Origin: Yponomeuta sedellus
Lineage: Eukaryota > Arthropoda > Insecta > Lepidoptera > Yponomeutidae
Direction: 5' to 3'
Length of the DNA stretch: 64,000 nt
Assembly (NCBI GenBank): GCA_934045075.1
Contig: OW203734.1
Coordinates: forward strand, 18,826,182-18,890,181
Part shown: positions 1 through 11,000 of the stretch, piece by piece
How positions within the stretch are numbered: position 1 is the first letter of the stretch
How the letters are laid out: each line of letters opens with the position of its first letter
Position numbers and translations under genes: made by a program
The notes under the pieces: generated by a model
Seen by the model: the letters and a program-made list of their open reading frames with translations, nothing else
The model's database searches: none
What the model was told of the DNA's origin: nothing

Positions 1-67
1 GGTCCGATATGTTGTCGGCTCTGTGAGACCGGCTGGGGCTCGCTGTGTTGGGTGGTTTCTTCTTCTG
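1..67 (-). CDS. Possible next COG1 exon, cut by the window edge
   Basis: The minus strand reads ...attccccacagcag and then stays open to the edge. In the phase set by exon 13 (phase 0) it gives QKKKPPNTASPSRSHRADNI followed by SD. Acceptor, phase and coding-like composition fit, and nothing else between this point and exon 13 looks like the missing C-terminus. The peptide is low-complexity, and I do not recognise it as COG1, so it could be an exon of a different gene or chance. Confidence 0.45.
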
Positions 68-281
68 CTGTGGGGAATAACAGGTTTGTAACTTATAGCA
101 GTGTCAGTAAATTGGGGTAGGTGCCGCGTCTAAAACCGGTTGTTACATCATAACTTACAACATGACGAAAGATTTTTAAATCCGCTTCCATAATGTGCGG
201 ACATATTTACTATTTACAAAAAAATATATATTTCAGTGTTAAACTAAAAATGTTAAAGCCATTTTTCTAAAATTATTTTAA

Positions 282-577
282 CATACATACATAACCTCAC
301 GCCTGTATCCCAGAGGGGTAGGCAGATACCAGGGACTGCCACTTGCCACGATCCTGACAGACCACCTTCGCTTCATAAACTTTCATAAATCGTTGCATGC
401 ACGCACGCCGGTTCCGGGTACTTTTTATCTTTCCCTTTGCTAATACATCCCCTATTTGGTCGATGAATGTCCGCCTGGGACGTCCCTTACCAGCCCTTCC
501 ACTCACATTCGCAATGGATATTTCTTTCGTCAATCATTCTTCCTTCATCCTCTCCACATGTCCAAACTAACACAACA
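282..577 (-). mobile_element. RTE-like LINE 3' end with target-site duplication
   Basis: The minus strand encodes a LINE C-terminus: KGRPRRTFIDQIGDVLAKGK, then STRNRRACMQRFMKVYEAKV and CQDRGKWQSLVSAYPSGIQA followed by a stop, then a (TATG)n tail. It is flanked by the direct repeat aattattttaa at 271-281 and 578-588, so it is a complete 5'-truncated insertion. Confidence 0.85.
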
Positions 578-888
578 ATTATTTTAAATCGGTGGGAAAA
601 CAGCTCGCAGTGTCATGGCGTCAAGTCTGACATCACACCTAAGTAAACAAACATCGTAATCACTAATAGCCACGGTGCACACAACAAAGCACGGGTGAAG
701 TTTACCAAGGTTACCCTAAGCCTGACGTCACGCGGTGTGATTGGTGTTTCAGTCAAAATGGCTGAAAGCAGTATTATAATCTTTTATTTTGTTGAAAATA
801 TTAGTAATATCTTTGTTTAAACTAAATCTGTGTTTTAAATCCTTTTAATATGCACTTTCCCCGAAAATCGTTAAAGCTCGAAAGTAAA

Positions 889-1020
889 AGTTCGAAATTT
901 CACTTATGCCGGTGAGTCGCCCATTAGCTCTGTTGGAAAGAGCGCTGGCACGGATAGCCAGAGATCGCGGGTTCAAATCCCGGCATTCGTGAAATTTTTA
1001 GCCTCTAAATAGGTTTATAA
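889..1020 (+). mobile_element. Family A tRNA-like element
   Basis: A tRNA-like core with A box (tagctctgttgg), B box (gggttcaaatcccgg) and the 3' end 'gcctctaaataggttt'. The core can be drawn as a near-complete cloverleaf, but the anticodon loop starts AC rather than having U33, so it is not a functional tRNA. Confidence 0.8.
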
Positions 1021-1351
1021 AGCTGTGATTGTATGATATTGTCGTCACGCCTATTCGTTCCGCCATCCCCGCATTGATTAGCTAAGCGGGGTTAATCAGT
1101 AACACTTTTCTAGACACCCAGTTTAGTTTTGTGTTATTAACAGTCAATGTAATGTAACAAACCATACCATGCTGGTGTCGTACAATAACTGCAAAGAGTC
1201 ATGCGCGCATCAATTTAAAACAGGGCGATTAGAAACTAGATCACGAATAGAAAAAGTGGAAAAAAGATTACGTCCCCGTCACAGATTTCCTTCTGAATTT
1301 ACAACTACAGCGACGTCTCTTGACAGAAATATCCAGATCAGATCAGATATA

Positions 1352-1728
1352 TACAGGGCGTCCCACGGCTATGCCACATGGAGGGAAAGTACCTTTAATA
1401 TTGTAGATGGAACATTTGACTGAAAGAAGACATTATTTTAATTTCAAAAACAATCTAAACTGCTGATAGTATGTTATTTAGCAGAAAATTATCCTTATGA
1501 ATTATGATGAACCCTTCCGATCGGTGTGATAAAGCTACAGGGTAAGTTTTTTTCTCGTGTAGCGGGTTCAATTCCCGGTTCAACCGTGTAATTATTTAAA
1601 AATCTATGAATGCAGTTTAGATTGTTTTAGAAATTAGAATAATGTATTTTTTAAGTAAAATATTCCATCTACAATATTAAAGGTACTTTCCCTCCATGTG
1701 GCATATGATAGCCGTGGGACACCCTGTA
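1352..1728. mobile_element. MITE-6 foldback with tRNA-like insert
   Basis: Ends 'tacagggcgtcccacggcta' and its inverse at 1709-1728. Arms of about 75 bases include 'catggagggaaagtaccttt'. The middle has a B-box-like 'gcgggttcaattcccggtt' (about 1562). Confidence 0.8.
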
Positions 1729-2214
1729 GAATAAAACGTCGCTTTATTTCGTACCTATAGTAAAAACCTCTCATGACGTAACAATAAATCATTGAAAGAT
1801 ATCTTATTTTCAAGGTCAGGACAGGTTAACGTTCCTTCAAACAGACACGAAGTTAGTCACGTTAGATGGAACTATCGGCCACACATCACACCGATCATAC
1901 CATTACTGCTGGCAGCGGTAACACTGTTTGCAGAAAATCACTTTTAACAAGATAACCATTGAAGGGTCGACAAATTAAAGTGGGTGAGCCTAACATTCAA
2001 ACTACGTTATAACTCAAAAACAATCGAACCTGCATGTGTAGTTACCATAGCGCGTGTCACGCCTTTTGTGGCGCGAAAATTTCAGAAATTAAGAAGAAAT
2101 CTTTTATTCTAACAACAACATCGCACACATTTCTAACAACAGTACAACATTTTCAAACACCTTTCAAATGGCAGAGTAACATAATAAAAACGCGAGGCTA
2201 GCGTCGTCGTACTA

Positions 2215-2920
2215 CCCAGGCTGGTCAGTGTTAGTCGGTGGCGCCACCATCGGTAGAAAGGGAGAACCACTGCGCTTGCGCATCCAGCGAGGAGGTGGTG
2301 ACGTCACACTAGTTGGCGTGAGTTTGGTTCCCATTATGCGATCGAACTTTCTGCTTTCAAGGAGTCATTTGACAGATTTCGACGAGAAAATACTGTTGTA
2401 ATATCAGAGATACACATTTTAGATTGTATCAAACATAAGCTATGCTCAGTCCAACGAAATCTTCAGCGGTCTACAAGAAATTAAACTAACAATCTCGTCT
2501 CTAGGCTCGAAGGATCAATTGAGCCTCCACCAGAATACCAAAAGATCGGATGGATTGGCGTGAAGGAGAAGGGAGCTATGCCCAACAGTGGGCTCTTTTC
2601 ATGATTAGATCAAATCACCAGCATCAGATCAAATCAACCACTCCATCAGCATTAAAATTACTTGAAAGGACATTATCGTAAAGGAAAGGACGTAACACAG
2701 ATTATTATTTAAACCTCTCTGGGGAGTGCTTTAGAGAAATGGTGTTTTAAACATTAGACAGAAAAAATCTCACCTGGTCGGTGTTAGTCCGCCTGGTCAG
2801 TGGCGCCGCCACCGGCAGAAGAGAGAACCACTGCCGAGCGTCGCCTGCGCATCCGGCTAAAAGGGCCGGTGACGTCACGCTGCTGGTCGCAGGTTTGGCA
2901 CCCATTATGACCGACAGCTG
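2215..2920. repeat. Direct repeat pair 'ggtggcgccaccatcggtag'
   Basis: Blocks at 2215-2345 and 2775-2920 share 'gagaaccactgc', 'gcgcatcc', 'ggtgacgtcac' and 'cccattatg', about 130 bases each at moderate identity. Class unknown. Confidence 0.6.
2555..2605 (+). mobile_element. LINE 3' tail fragment
   Basis: 'gggagctatgcccaacagtg' is a diverged form of the 'gaggcctatgtccagcagtgg' LINE end seen at 3655-3870. Confidence 0.5.
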
Positions 2921-3204
2921 ACCGTGGTGGAGGATCAGGCTGCCTAGGAGAGTCTGGAAGAGGATTTTGTTTTAGCCTACATCCGAGGGCATCCCACTGT
3001 CCCACTGCATCGTCCCACTGATTACCATGCCGAAGGTCATGGTTTCGATTACCGCTGGGTAGCGCCACACATTTGAACAAATAGCCAGTCTGGGTGTATT
3101 TAGATGTTTGTCATATCCTTGCCTGGTTAGCATATCATTATGATATCTAGCTTCGGACAAAGACAAGAGATTGTGCCGTGTGAAAGTTATTATTATTCTT
3201 TATT

Positions 3205-3435
3205 CTTCTTTTTTTTCAGGCTATACTAGTCCACTTCTGGGCATAGCCCTCTTCTAATGAGCGCCATGTCTTCAGCTTGCCGCGTCCGGCATCTGCCGGC
3301 AGTCGTTTCGCAGATCGTCATCCCACCTTGTCGGAGGGCGTCCTACACTACGTTTGCCGAGTCGCGGTCTCCACTCAAGAACACGTTTACTGCAACGGTT
3401 GTCGGAGTTATTATAATTATTAAGTTACTATTTAA
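3205..3435 (-). mobile_element. LINE 3' end fragment, minus orientation
   Basis: The minus strand carries the same LINE C-terminus and tail as 50048-50262 (GRPPTRWDDDL-type coding then gggctatgcccagaagtgg). It is followed on the right by the 'tgaaggaaaacatcgtgag' repeat. Confidence 0.7.
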
Positions 3436-3469
3436 TTCTGTAGGGCACAGGCCTTCTCAAGCAATACTA

Positions 3470-3642
3470 CTCGCTTACTGTGAAGGAAAACATCGTGAGA
3501 AAACCTGAGTGCCTCAGGTGTTTCACGCCTCGGCCCTTGAAATTACCACTCCGCGGTGCACACGCGTGGTAATTAAGCCCATACTCTCTCTCAGAGAGAA
3601 GGCCAGTGGCCTGCAGTGGGACGTTTATAGGCCACATAAATA
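3470..3642 (+). repeat. 'gtgaaggaaaacatcgtgag' dispersed repeat
   Basis: Runs from 'cttactgtgaaggaaaacat' through 'acgcgtggtaattaagccca' to 'gcagtgggacgtttataggc'. Other copies in this window: 14325-14745, 19136-19300, 28360-28560, 30475-30560, 33595-33775 (minus), 50370-50600 and 57860-57935 (minus). It looks like a LINE or SINE tail. Confidence 0.65.
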
Positions 3643-3654
3643 TATATCTATGTA

Positions 3655-3870
3655 GACTATAGTGCGACTAAGGGACACAAACCGGGGGGTGGACAGCAGC
3701 GCCCCCTGCAGTACAATTCCACCAAACTGCGATCCCCAACCCGCATGCCCAGCGTGAGGATTATGGGCATTACCCCCCCAATGATGGCACAACCTTGCGC
3801 TATGGCGCTCATTAGGGGGAGGGCTATGTCCAGCAGTGGACTAATATAGCCTGAAGAAGAGGATATTAAT
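3655..3870 (+). mobile_element. LINE 3' end fragment
   Basis: Ends in 'ggctatgtccagcagtggac', then 'atagcctgaagaagagga', a tail widespread in Lepidoptera. Its right end touches the perfect hairpin at 3874-3922. Confidence 0.7.
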
Positions 3871-3873
3871 TAA

Positions 3874-3922
3874 AAAGCTTTAATATTTGGAGGAGGCAGT
3901 CTCCTCCAAATATTAAAGCTTT
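3874..3922. repeat. Perfect 22-base-arm hairpin
   Basis: 'aaagctttaatatttggagg' plus ag, loop gcagt, then the exact inverse. It follows a LINE tail directly. Confidence 0.9.
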
Positions 3923-4246
3923 AAAATTCTTCTCCTGACCAAATTCAAACACGCAAGATTGCACTTGTGAGCCTGAGGATGCCTCGTGTCAGAGGCGAAA
4001 CACGTCGTGTATTTTCTCACATAAGTATTGGTGTTGGTGGTGGGGTGTTCGTGTCTTGCTTCTGCTTGAAAAAGTGCTTGCTTGCTTCTGCTTGAAAAAG
4101 CCCTCCATGGCGGTGCATTAACTAACCGCATGGTGCTTGTGGGATTTTTGGCGTAATTTAGCAAAGTAACTTTCACGTTTTAATGCTATTATGGATTTCC
4201 GCAAAGTAACGCCTGATTCCATACAATACACAATATTCTACAAATG

Positions 4247-4442
4247 TAAGTGATGCAATTTGCTTAAGCCAGATGTCGCTGCCTGTACGTAATACAGAGA
4301 ATAGTGTAAAGAGGTTCGAAATTTCACTGATGCCGGTGAGTCGCCCATTGGCTCAATTGGTAGAGCGCTGGCACGGATAGCCAGAGGTTGCGGGTTCGAA
4401 TCCCGGCATGGGTGAAATGTTTAGCCTCTAAATAGGTTTTTA
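4247..4442 (+). mobile_element. Family A tRNA-like element
   Basis: Leader 'agatgtcgctgcctgtacgt', tRNA-like core with B box gggttcgaatcccgg, end 'gcctctaaataggttttt'. In COG1 intron 13. Confidence 0.85.
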
Positions 4443-4642
4443 ATGTAAGCAAGTTATTTATTTATTTCCTTCTCACAGAGGTATCTATACACAAAATATA
4501 ATCTAAACTAAAATATATTTGAACAATGAGGACTTATTTCTATGTGAGAGGCTGGAGTCCATACTAGGAAAGATCCTGTGTGACAGATCTCCAGGCCAAA
4601 TGCAAATGATATTGAATGAACAACTACATCAAAAATCCTCAC

Positions 4643-5083
4643 CTGAACTCTCTGCACAGACCTCTTCACGTTAGTCTGTATGTACGGATAGAACACGTCG
4701 TAATCAAACGGATCGATCCTCTGGCGTATGAACTCGCATATCTCCTGCGACGATTCCATAGCTTTTTTGTTCTCGCGCGGAACCAGCAACATTGTCAAAT
4801 GGCGAACGTCCATGAGCAGTTGAAGCGCGCACCGTTGGTTGATCTCCGTCTCTTTTTCTCTTATAACCCTGTCGTAGTGTGCAAAGGTGACGGAAGCTAC
4901 TTTCTCTATGAAATCGGAGTGGATCTCGACTGGTAACGTGTGGGGAACGACTTCGTCGAGTATACGGCTCGTGGCGTAAAGGTATTCCTGGAGTTTTAAC
5001 GAAGGGCCCGCGGGCACTTTGATCGAAGTCTCGATGGTGGTTCCTTCGTCGTCTTTTTCGTCGATTTTTATCAAATCCCATTG
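4643..5083 (-). CDS. COG1: COG1 exon 13
   Basis: Residues 676-822: QWDLIKIDEKDDEGTTIETS, then VPAGPSLKLQEYLYATSRIL, EVVPHTLPVEIHSDFIEKVA and PFDYDVFYPYIQTNVKRSVQ. The last segment matches the COG1 C-terminal region, in which the rod runs 'Q..FDLRF...FL..N......Q'. Acceptor tatattttcag, donor gtgagg, phase 0 on both sides. The frame also stays open a few codons into the intron, which has no meaning for the splice model. Confidence 0.93.
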
Positions 5084-8000
5084 CTGAAAATATAAAATAA
5101 AAATGTAGCTTCGGTGGTCCCAAAGACAAATTTTATAATAATAACATTAACATTTACATACAGGCACATACATTGCTTCTGGTCCCACACTAGGATACCC
5201 TGTGTCGTGGGAACCAGAAACAGCGACATCACAAACATGTAAACATCCAAGACCTGTGTCTTTTTTTGTTTCCAGCCGGGATTTGAACCCGGGACCTCTT
5301 GCATGGTAGGTAGATGCACTACCGCTACGCCATAATAATATTTTATTTGAGATAAATCACAATCCATATACAAAATTACACATAATAAAAGATAAAATCA
5401 CAATAAAATTAAACACAGAAAGAACAAACAAACAGCGAAAAAATTTTTTATAAAATATATATATTAGCATCTAATTTATTTTTAAATTGGAGAGTAAATA
5501 AATACAATTCAAACTTGTAAAGTTAATTACGAATAATATATTGATTATTAGAATAACTTTGAATTTAATTCCTAATACCTAATCTGTGAAGTGAGTGAAA
5601 AAGGGTTGGGGTCGGCGGTTCTTGGTTATATTTGTATACGGAGTAAATTAGTCTTTCCTGCGGGCTGGGGCCGACTAAGCTGTCAGGATGGTATAGGCGC
5701 TGGGCAAGCCAACTCCATCTAACGATGTACCGAGTGGTCCCTTCACCCATCTAGTAGGAGTGAAGGAAGATGCCACTTGGCGCTGTATAAATCATTTCAT
5801 TACGTAGATGCAAAGACCAAAGTTGTTAACTAGTAGGTACGTATACTATTTTTATTTTTAATGCACTAACCCGTGTTAAGGCAATCTACTTCAGCCAGAT
5901 GTCGCGGCCTGTACGTAATACAGAGAATAGTGTGGAGAGGTTCGAGGTTTCACTAGTGCCGGTGGGTTGCCCGTTGGCTCGGTTGGAAGGAGCGCTGGCA
6001 CGGGTGGCCGGAGGTCGCGGGTTTGAGTTCCGGCATGGGTGGAGTTTTTGGCCTCTAAATAGGTTAGTAGATACCTACTTAAGGCAGACTTTAATCAGTT
6101 ACGTGAAGGACGGCTTTGCAACAAAAACCTAAAGATTGACCAGCAGTTGGCTGCACTTTAAAATATATATTTTTAAGTATAACTTTCAAGATCAGCATAC
6201 TCTCTATTGTACACCAGATAAGACTTACAGAGACCATCATGACAGTTTTAGTCGGCCTAGCCCACAGCAAAATATGTGCGGAGCCTTAAGGTTACCGACT
6301 GATACCAACCCTTTGTATGTCCCCACTGCGGGGGCACAGCTATCTTTCTACATCGAAGGAAGGTGAGCCCATACTCCATCACAGGGGCCAAGTCCAGGTG
6401 GGTGGAGGATTGTAAGACAGTGGCGAGCCTTACTGACGATGCCGCCCACATGGCCTCTGACATGGCTTAACGACTGACAAATTACATGACACACCAACGG
6501 CAAACGTGCCTTGAGAAGCGCGGAAGCGCTCGGAAAAAATGCCACTAGCCGTAGTTACGGGATAGTCACCCATCCAGCAACTGAGCGCGTCTGTTGTTGC
6601 TTAATACATGTAATTGATTCCAATCACTCGGTACCACTAGGCAACGAGCGCTTATGGTTACCTATTTTACATAGTTTTTATAATCATGTACTTACCATCA
6701 TCAAATAATCAATATTGGCCTCCAAAGTAAACTCTTGCGGCAAACCTTTGGTCAAATCCTGAACCTTCTCCAAGGCAATATCGACCCATTTGCCCCAGCA
6801 AAAGAGACAACTTTCCATCAGCACCTTGCAAATTTCATCCCAACGCTTCATGGACTCGGGTTCCACCGACACAGTGATAGTGTTTGTCTCGTAGTTAATA
6901 TAGCACTTGTGTAAGTGCGGCATAAGGCTGGGAATCGCTTGGGTGAAGCGAGCGGTGTAGATGGCAGTTGTTCGCTTTTGCAAGTCAGTCGTTTGGAGCG
7001 TTGGTTCTTCGAAACAGGCTTTGATGTACTGGAGTATGCTGAAATTACAGGGTTAATTGTTTATATCGTTATAACCAATTCGATTCATTTATTTCAAATA
7101 TAAAAATTCAGGTAAAGTCGTTATTAATTTTAATCCATTCTAGTAACAAATTAAAAAAAAAAACAAATGTCTACAGAGTATAATATTTACGTCATTTATG
7201 ACAGATTATGTATTTATTTTTACTTCCATACACAACAGTAAAGTTAATGAATATTTTATGTTTTACAACATTGAATATGGACTGGTTTGTCTTATAGATA
7301 GATAGAGAACACTTTATTGCACAACCAGAAAAATATTACAACAATGATTCTTAAATCTATACTATTATTCTTAATCTTATATTAGCATTTCTCATTTATA
7401 CCCTCTGTGCCATCGATATCGACCCATGTATGTCCTCACTGCTGGGGCACGGGTACCTTACTGCATTGCAGGAAGGTTTTGCCATACTCCAACACGGGGG
7501 CCAAGTCCGGGTTGGTGTAGGTTTGTAAGAGAGTGGCGGGCCATACTGTCAGAAGTTATTAAGCGGGCCATAAGGCCTCTGACATGGCTGTACCGCACCG
7601 AATACAAAAATAACCAGACGAACTGAGAACCATCTGACTTCCAAAACACTCACCTATGAACATATTTGTCGCAAGTCTCCTTCAAGTAACTTTGCACTTC
7701 TGCCTTGTCCATATAAACTTGATCCCTGTCTTCCTCGTCGTCGTATGTAAAGAGAAGCTTCTCTTTACTGGTCTTGGCGTCGTTGCGCAGATAGACTTTC
7801 AAGTCTTCGAGTAACCTTTGTAGCTCCGTGTCTAAGGACTGACATAGTTTCTCGAGAGTGGGCGTGTAGCCTCGGTCTTGCAGCCACATGCCTGGAAGAC
7901 ATAGGAGAGTAGACTTGTCAGCTCAGGGTCTTGATGTCGAGATAAATAAGCAAGTGGACTGTATATATGTAAATTGATGGTTTCGATATCAACCAATGTA

Positions 8001-11000
8001 TGTCCCCACTGTTGGGGCACGGGTCTCTTCCTGCATCGCAGAAAGGTTAGATACTCCACCACGCGGGCTAAGTCCGGGTTGGTGGAGGATTGTAAGGCAG
8101 TGGCGGGCCTTACTGTCAGAAGTTATCAAACCGCCCATAAGGCCTCTGACATGGCTTAACGACTGCCATTACATGACAGCCGGCACCATCGGCTAGACGT
8201 GCCTTGCGAAGCACGGAAGCGCTCGGAAAAAATCAACTAGCGGTAGTCACGGGACGGTCACCCATCCTGCACCTGACCGCGCCTATTGTTGCTTAACTCA
8301 AGTGATTCCAATCACTCGGTTCGACTAGGCCACGAGCGCTTCGCTTCAATTGTTGGTTTAATTGGAAATAAAAGAGAATACAAAAATAAGGTGTATCGAC
8401 ACGTTGGTGAGATGGTGTAAAGTGTAAAGCGCTAGCAAGTTGTCCGGCCGGTTTTGGCCTGCGGGGCGCGGGGCTCGTTAGGCACGTTAAGCCTTGGTGC
8501 CGGCTGTCATGCAATGGCAATCGTTACGCCATGTCAGAGGCCTTATGGGCGGCTTGATAACTTCTGACAGTAAGGCCTGCCACTGCCTTACAATGCTCCA
8601 CCAACCCGGACTTAGCCCCCGTGGTGGAGTATTGCCTAACCTTCCTGCGATGCAGAAAGAGACCGGTGCCCCAGCAGTGGGAACACACAAGGGTTGATAT
8701 CGGTCTCAGCCTACCGCTACGGGACACAGACAATCACGCCTGTTTGTTAGCTTTAGACCGAACAATAGTGTTAGCTGAAAGACAACGTAACTCCACAAAT
8801 ATCACCTTTCATGAGCGAATTCATGACTTTGACCACTTCTCCCCTAGTCTCGATGATTGTGTCGCCGATCAAGTCCTTCCACACGAACCAGTTGACGTCT
8901 GCTTCCTTTTCCGGTTCGCTCTCAGCTGAGACCTGAAGCCAATCGGTAGGATTATTATTATTAGACTAGCTGACCCAACGAACTTCGTACTGCCTAGCAT
9001 TCGATTCTTTCGAGTCGATTTTTTAAAATTTGTTTTCTGTAAGAACTATCCTCGTACTTCAAGGAATATTCTAAAAGAATTAGCGAAATCGGTTCAGCTG
9101 CTCTCGAGATTTGCGCTTAGCAACAAATTCAGCGATTCATTTTTATATTATAGACTAGCTGACCCAGCGAACTTCGTACCGGCTAACAGTCGATTCTTCA
9201 ATATTTTTTTTTTTATTTTTCTCTCCTCCGTAAGAACCATCCTCGTACTTCAAGGAATATTCTAAAAAAAGAATCCGCGAAATCGGTTCAGCTGCTCTCG
9301 AGATTTGCCCTTACCAACACATTCAGCGATTCATTTTTATATTACAGATAGATTAGAACTCTTTATTGTACACACCAAAAAACTAAATAGAAGGCTTACA
9401 TATTATCTAAGTTTATTAATATTAGTTAATACACAAGTAGCTTTAAGCTGATGCGTGTATATCCCTTCCGTGCATTTGTTAAATGTTTATCTGGTCTGTT
9501 TTTAAATGAGTTCAATGAAGGAATCAGTGCTGATTACAGATTACCATGATTGAAGAAACTTCAAGCATGGCACTAGACAACAGCTACTTTAAGATGGTAG
9601 TTGAATTAGCATTAAATACTTCTGGCATCCACTCACACATTATATTTTCTGTACTGAAACTAATTATTACTCGACGCACACGCTTTTTATCAGCTTGTTA
9701 ACGTACGCATAGCTCTTAAATAACTTTCACTTGTCCAGGCCTCAGAGTCTAATCTAATACTTATAGTTTTTCAATAAAATGATATAAGCACAACATTGGT
9801 TGTTATTTGCCTCAATTTGGTAGTCTACAAAGCAATAGCAGTACAATGTCATTCCAAGGGTATAACCGAGTTAAGTAGCACGGGTTATATCATTGCAATG
9901 CTATTGGTTACTTGACTAACGATAGTGTGAATGAAACGACCATCGACCATTGCCGGGCTAATTGACTCCATAGAACAACTATGCATTTTAGAGACTCGGC
10001 CTCTTGGTCCCAAACTGGGATACCCTGTGCTATGTATGGTAACCGGGCTAGGACATCGCAACGATAGTATATACCCAGACTGGGGCCGTTTTTACAAATT
10101 TATAAGAAGGTAAGTACCAAAACCCTATTTTTCAACCATCAGTACGGGTAGTAATCTCCCAGAGAGTCTATGATCTGCTATTTTTGATAGATAAAAAGTA
10201 TGTGAACACACAGATAGCATTTGAGGAGTAGTTTTAGGAAGGAGGCTTTCTTTCAAGACAAATGGCCTCATTAATAAAAACATGGTTCCCCTAAAACACT
10301 CCAAGAGGCGTTTTATTTTCTGTGGTTATGACTTTACCATGTAAAATCTCCACCAGGTTATTTTAGTGAGCATTTTTAGAGTGTTTTTATAAATGGTATC
10401 AAGCCTTTGTACGTCCCCACTTGTGAGGCACGGGTCCCTTCCTGCATCGCAGGAAGGTCAGACCATACTCCACCACGGGGGCCAAGACCGGGTTGGTGGA
10501 GGAATGTAAGACAGGGGCGGGTTTTAGCGTCAGAAGTTTTTTTATGAATAACACAGTCAATCATGATAGTGGTGCTCCGGAATATAAAATCTCAAGAATC
10601 GTTATTGCCATTCACAAAACCGTACCTTGGTCAAGTCCACAAGCATCTGAGTCCGGTAATTGTCGTAGAGTCTCTCCCAGCGGGAGTCTATGATCTGCTT
10701 GACGCGGCGCGTGAGCAGCGGCTGGAAGTAGTGGCACCACACGTGCGTCTCCGGCGTGGAGAGAGCGGAACATATCGTGGGCCAGTTGGCGGGGGTTTCT
10801 GGTGACGAACATTATTGATTTAAGTTATGCAAAGAAGAATCGTAAATAGTGTTAATATAAATTTTGGTAAAAAAATTAAGTGCCCGGAGCCGGCGTGCGT
10901 GCATGCAACTACTTACGAATGTCGATGAAGCGAAGGTGATCTGTCAGGATCGTGGCAAGTGGCAGTCCCTGGTCTCTGCCTACCCCTCTGGGATACAGGC

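Noticed and set aside
889..1020. Functional tRNA gene in the family A core
   Set aside because: A and B boxes and a near-cloverleaf are present, but U33 is replaced, the T-stem base is mismatched, and the sequence recurs with a common non-tRNA tail. It is a tRNA-derived element.
1169..1423. 84-codon plus-strand open frame
   Set aside because: It runs into the MITE-6 arm and resembles no protein.
3913..4176. 87-codon minus-strand open frame downstream of COG1 exon 13
   Set aside because: Low-complexity, starts within repeat sequence, lacks a suitable acceptor in phase 0 and has no COG1 character, so it was not used as the C-terminal exon.
5899..6132. 77-codon open frame on the plus strand
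   Set aside because: It lies entirely across a SINE-like element; stops were removed by the A-to-G changes. Not a gene.
8494..8929. Several overlapping open frames repeated across the window (for example PRGLSPGWW, RHVRGLMGGL)
   Set aside because: They are translations of the family B SINE body and recur with every copy.
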